A program made the translations under genes and the position numbers. A stretch of DNA of 64,000 bases from positions 124,001 to 188,000 of the forward strand of contig NZ_FYAS01000030.1 in assembly GCF_900185715.1 (NCBI RefSeq), given 5' to 3'. This document shows positions 62,252-64,000 of the stretch, one piece after another. Source of the DNA: Allobosea sp. CS1GBMeth4 (GTDB lineage: Bacteria; Pseudomonadota; Alphaproteobacteria; Rhizobiales; Beijerinckiaceae). Each line of letters starts with the position of its first letter. Positions within the stretch are counted from its first letter, which is position 1. The notes under the pieces were generated by a model that saw nothing but the letters and a program-made list of their open reading frames with translations, made no database searches and was not told the DNA's origin.

Positions 62252-63043
62252 TCAGCGGCTCGGCCCGACCTCGCTCAGCGCCCGCCAGGGCAGGACGAAG
62301 GCCTCGCCGTCGCAGGCGCCGCGCGCGACCCCGATGCCGAAGGCGCGGGCGAGATTGCCGTCGTCGAGCACCGCCGCCGGCACATCGTCGGCGAGGACGC
62401 GCCCGCTTTCCAGCAGGACGAGCCGGTCGCAGAAGCGCCCGGCGAGCGAGAGGTCGTGCAGGGCGACGACGATGCCGGTGCCGCCCGAGGCGATCCGGCG
62501 GAACAGCGCCATCGCCTCGAGTTGGTGACGCGGGTCGAGACCGACCAGCGGCTCGTCCGCGAGCAGCATCTCCGCCTCCACCGCCAGGGCCCGCGCCAGC
62601 AGCACGCGCATGCGCTCGCCGCCGGAGAGCGTGTCGAGGCTGCGCCCGCGGAAGGCGTCCGCATCGGCCGCGGCGAAGGCGCGCCCGATCGCGGCCTTGT
62701 CGGCTGCGGTGAGACCGGCGAAGGGGCGGCGATGCGGCAGGCGGCCGAGCGCGACGACCGCCTCCGCCCGCATCTGCCATTGAACGGTGCCGCCCTGGGC
62801 GAGGAAGGCGAGGCGCCGGGCGAGCGTGCGGCGGCCCAGCCTGCCCGCCGACAGTCCGTCATAGAGCACCGTGCCGGCATCGGGCGGCAGCAGGTCGGCG
62901 AGGACGCGCAGCAAGCTGGTCTTGCCGGCACCATTGGCGCCGATCAGGCCGACGAGCTCGCCCGGCCGCAGTGAAAGATCGATCCCGGCGAGGATCGGCC
63001 TGCCGGCCAGGGCGACCGTGACGCGGTTGGCTTCGATGCGCAT
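62252..63043 (-). CDS. Iron-chelate/cobalamin ABC transporter ATP-binding protein (FecE/BtuD type)
   Basis: A 263-residue ATPase: Walker A GLIGANGAGKTSLLR (about 32-46), signature LSGGERMRVLLARAL (about 136-150), Walker B MLLADEPLVGLDP and H-loop ALHDLSLAGRFCDR. FecE/FhuC-like features suggest iron-siderophore or vitamin B12 uptake. Start ATG shares 1 nt with the permease stop. The segment before 62252, down to the island repeat, holds no gene. Confidence 0.92.
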   Translation of the reverse strand: MRIEANRVTVALAGRPILAGIDLSLRPGELVGLIGANGAGKTSLLRVLADLLPPDAGTVLYDGLSAGRLGRRTLARRLAFLAQGGTVQWQMRAEAVVALGRLPHRRPFAGLTAADKAAIGRAFAAADADAFRGRSLDTLSGGERMRVLLARALAVEAEMLLADEPLVGLDPRHQLEAMALFRRIASGGTGIVVALHDLSLAGRFCDRLVLLESGRVLADDVPAAVLDDGNLARAFGIGVARGACDGEAFVLPWRALSEVGPSR

Positions 63044-64000
63044 CACGCCTCCCGCCGCAGGCGCTGGATCAGGCCGAACAGGAAGGGCGCACCGATCAGG
63101 GCGGTGACGACGCCGAGCTTGAGCTCCGGCCGGATCGGCAGCAGCCGCAGCAGCGTATCGGCGGCCAGCAGCAGGCAGGCGCCGCCGAATCCGCTCGCCA
63201 GCAGCAGCCGGCCCGGCCTGTGGCCGACCAGCGGGCGCAGCAGATGCGGCACCACCAGCCCGACGAAGCCGATCGTGCCGGTGACGGCGACGGCGCTGCC
63301 GACCGCGAGCGCCGCCCCGCCGATCAGGCGGCCCCGCAGCCAGGAGAGCTCGAAGCCGAGGCTGCGCGCCGTGTCCTCGCCGAGGGTGAGGCCGTCGAGC
63401 GCCGGCGCGCAGGAGAGAAGCAGGGCCCAACCGGCCAGCATCAGCGGCAGCACGAGCCAGACATGGACGAGGCTGCGGTCGGCGAGCGAGCCCATCAGCC
63501 AGAACACGATCTCCAGGGCGGCGTAGGGATTGGGTGTGAGGTTGAGCGCCAGCGCGGTCATCGCCCCGGCGAAGCTGTTGAGCGCGACGCCGGCCAGGAT
63601 CAGCGTCATCGTCCCCGCGCCCCGGCCATTGAGCGAGAACAGCAGGACGACGGCGAGCAGGGCCCCGGCGATGCCGCCGAGCGGCAGGGCGAGCGCGAAG
63701 GCGCCGGCAAAGCCGGAATAGAACATGGTGACGGCGCCGAAGGCCGCGGCGCCGGAGATGCCGACGACGCCTGGCTCGGCCAGCGGGTTGCGCAGGAGTC
63801 CTTGCATCGCCGCACCGGCGAGGCCGAGGCTGAAGCCGACCAGAGCGCCGAGGACGGCGCGCGGCAGGCGTAGCTCGACGAGCACCAGTGCCGGCAGGCT
63901 CTGCCGCCCGGCGAACCAGTCGCCGAGCGCGACGGCAAGGTCGAGCTCGGCATAGCCGACCGCGAGCGACAGCGCGGCCATGGCGAGCGTGGCGGCGGCG
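63043..64000 (-). CDS. FecCD-family iron/cobalamin ABC permease, cut by the right edge
   Basis: 319 codons visible of a normally about 330-350-residue permease; the N-terminus lies outside the window because an in-frame reading continues to the edge. Hydrophobic segments occur throughout, with FecCD signatures LRLPRAVLGALVGFSLGLAG, GLLRNPLAEPGVVGISGAAA and GTIGFVGLVVPHLLRPLVGH. It would form the membrane half of an importer with the ATPase downstream; the binding protein is presumably to the right. Confidence 0.92.
   Translation of the reverse strand, partial: AAATLAMAALSLAVGYAELDLAVALGDWFAGRQSLPALVLVELRLPRAVLGALVGFSLGLAGAAMQGLLRNPLAEPGVVGISGAAAFGAVTMFYSGFAGAFALALPLGGIAGALLAVVLLFSLNGRGAGTMTLILAGVALNSFAGAMTALALNLTPNPYAALEIVFWLMGSLADRSLVHVWLVLPLMLAGWALLLSCAPALDGLTLGEDTARSLGFELSWLRGRLIGGAALAVGSAVAVTGTIGFVGLVVPHLLRPLVGHRPGRLLLASGFGGACLLLAADTLLRLLPIRPELKLGVVTALIGAPFLFGLIQRLRREA

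Overview
The window is high-GC DNA of an alphaproteobacterium. Several features point to Hyphomicrobiales, probably Bosea or a close relative: a MucR/Ros regulator, twin Ku genes, a DctABD dicarboxylate system with a sigma-54 promoter, GGAAC-N16/17-CGTT (EcfG-type) stress promoters, and paired GTCAT-ended hairpin repeats. The genus is an inference from gene content and repeats; no database was searched.

Region 1-13.9 kb is catabolic. A sarcosine oxidase operon (soxB-soxD-soxA, cut by the left edge) diverges from a GbdR-like regulator. Next come a polar amino-acid ABC transporter (binding protein, two permeases, ATPase) and a pair of flavoprotein dehydrogenase subunits resembling opine oxidase or D-hydroxyproline dehydrogenase A/B. 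An amidohydrolase/MFS pair and a second AraC regulator follow. Region 13.9-16.7 kb holds a copper-type P1B ATPase behind a MerR-family-like promoter.

Region 16.8-37.7 kb is a stress neighbourhood: MucR, two divergent Ku genes, a large autotransporter in an AT-rich pocket, an SDR enzyme, two YciF-like (DUF892) ferritin-fold proteins, the ybhP/ybhN/clsB-like trio (nuclease-fold, flippase-fold and phospholipase D proteins), an oxidoreductase-Rieske fusion, MgtC, glycine-zipper proteins and many small hypothetical proteins. Several of these lie behind EcfG-like promoters. Four such promoters also carry a previously unlisted dyad, GGTRCS-N4-CGYAC, starting 30-32 bp upstream of the -35 element. Region 37.7-42.5 kb is dctD-dctB and dctA.

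Region 42.96-62.04 kb is a defence island at tRNA-Arg(CCG). A perfect 103-bp direct repeat of the tRNA 5' half plus its upstream flank bounds it. A degenerate anticodon-arm copy of the tRNA at 54.40 kb splits it into two modules. Module 1 is a tight six-gene operon: type III-like Res, a small protein, a DNA methyltransferase, a zinc-ribbon protein, a RelE-like/UvrD helicase fusion and a small protein, with an IS3-family element just upstream. Module 2 is a complete type I Zorya operon (zorA-zorB-zorC-zorD). No integrase is visible. An inverted copy of the tRNA 3' half at the left end makes the junction structurally unusual.

From 62.25 kb to the right edge an iron-siderophore/cobalamin-type ABC transporter (ATPase plus a permease cut by the edge) resumes the chromosome backbone.
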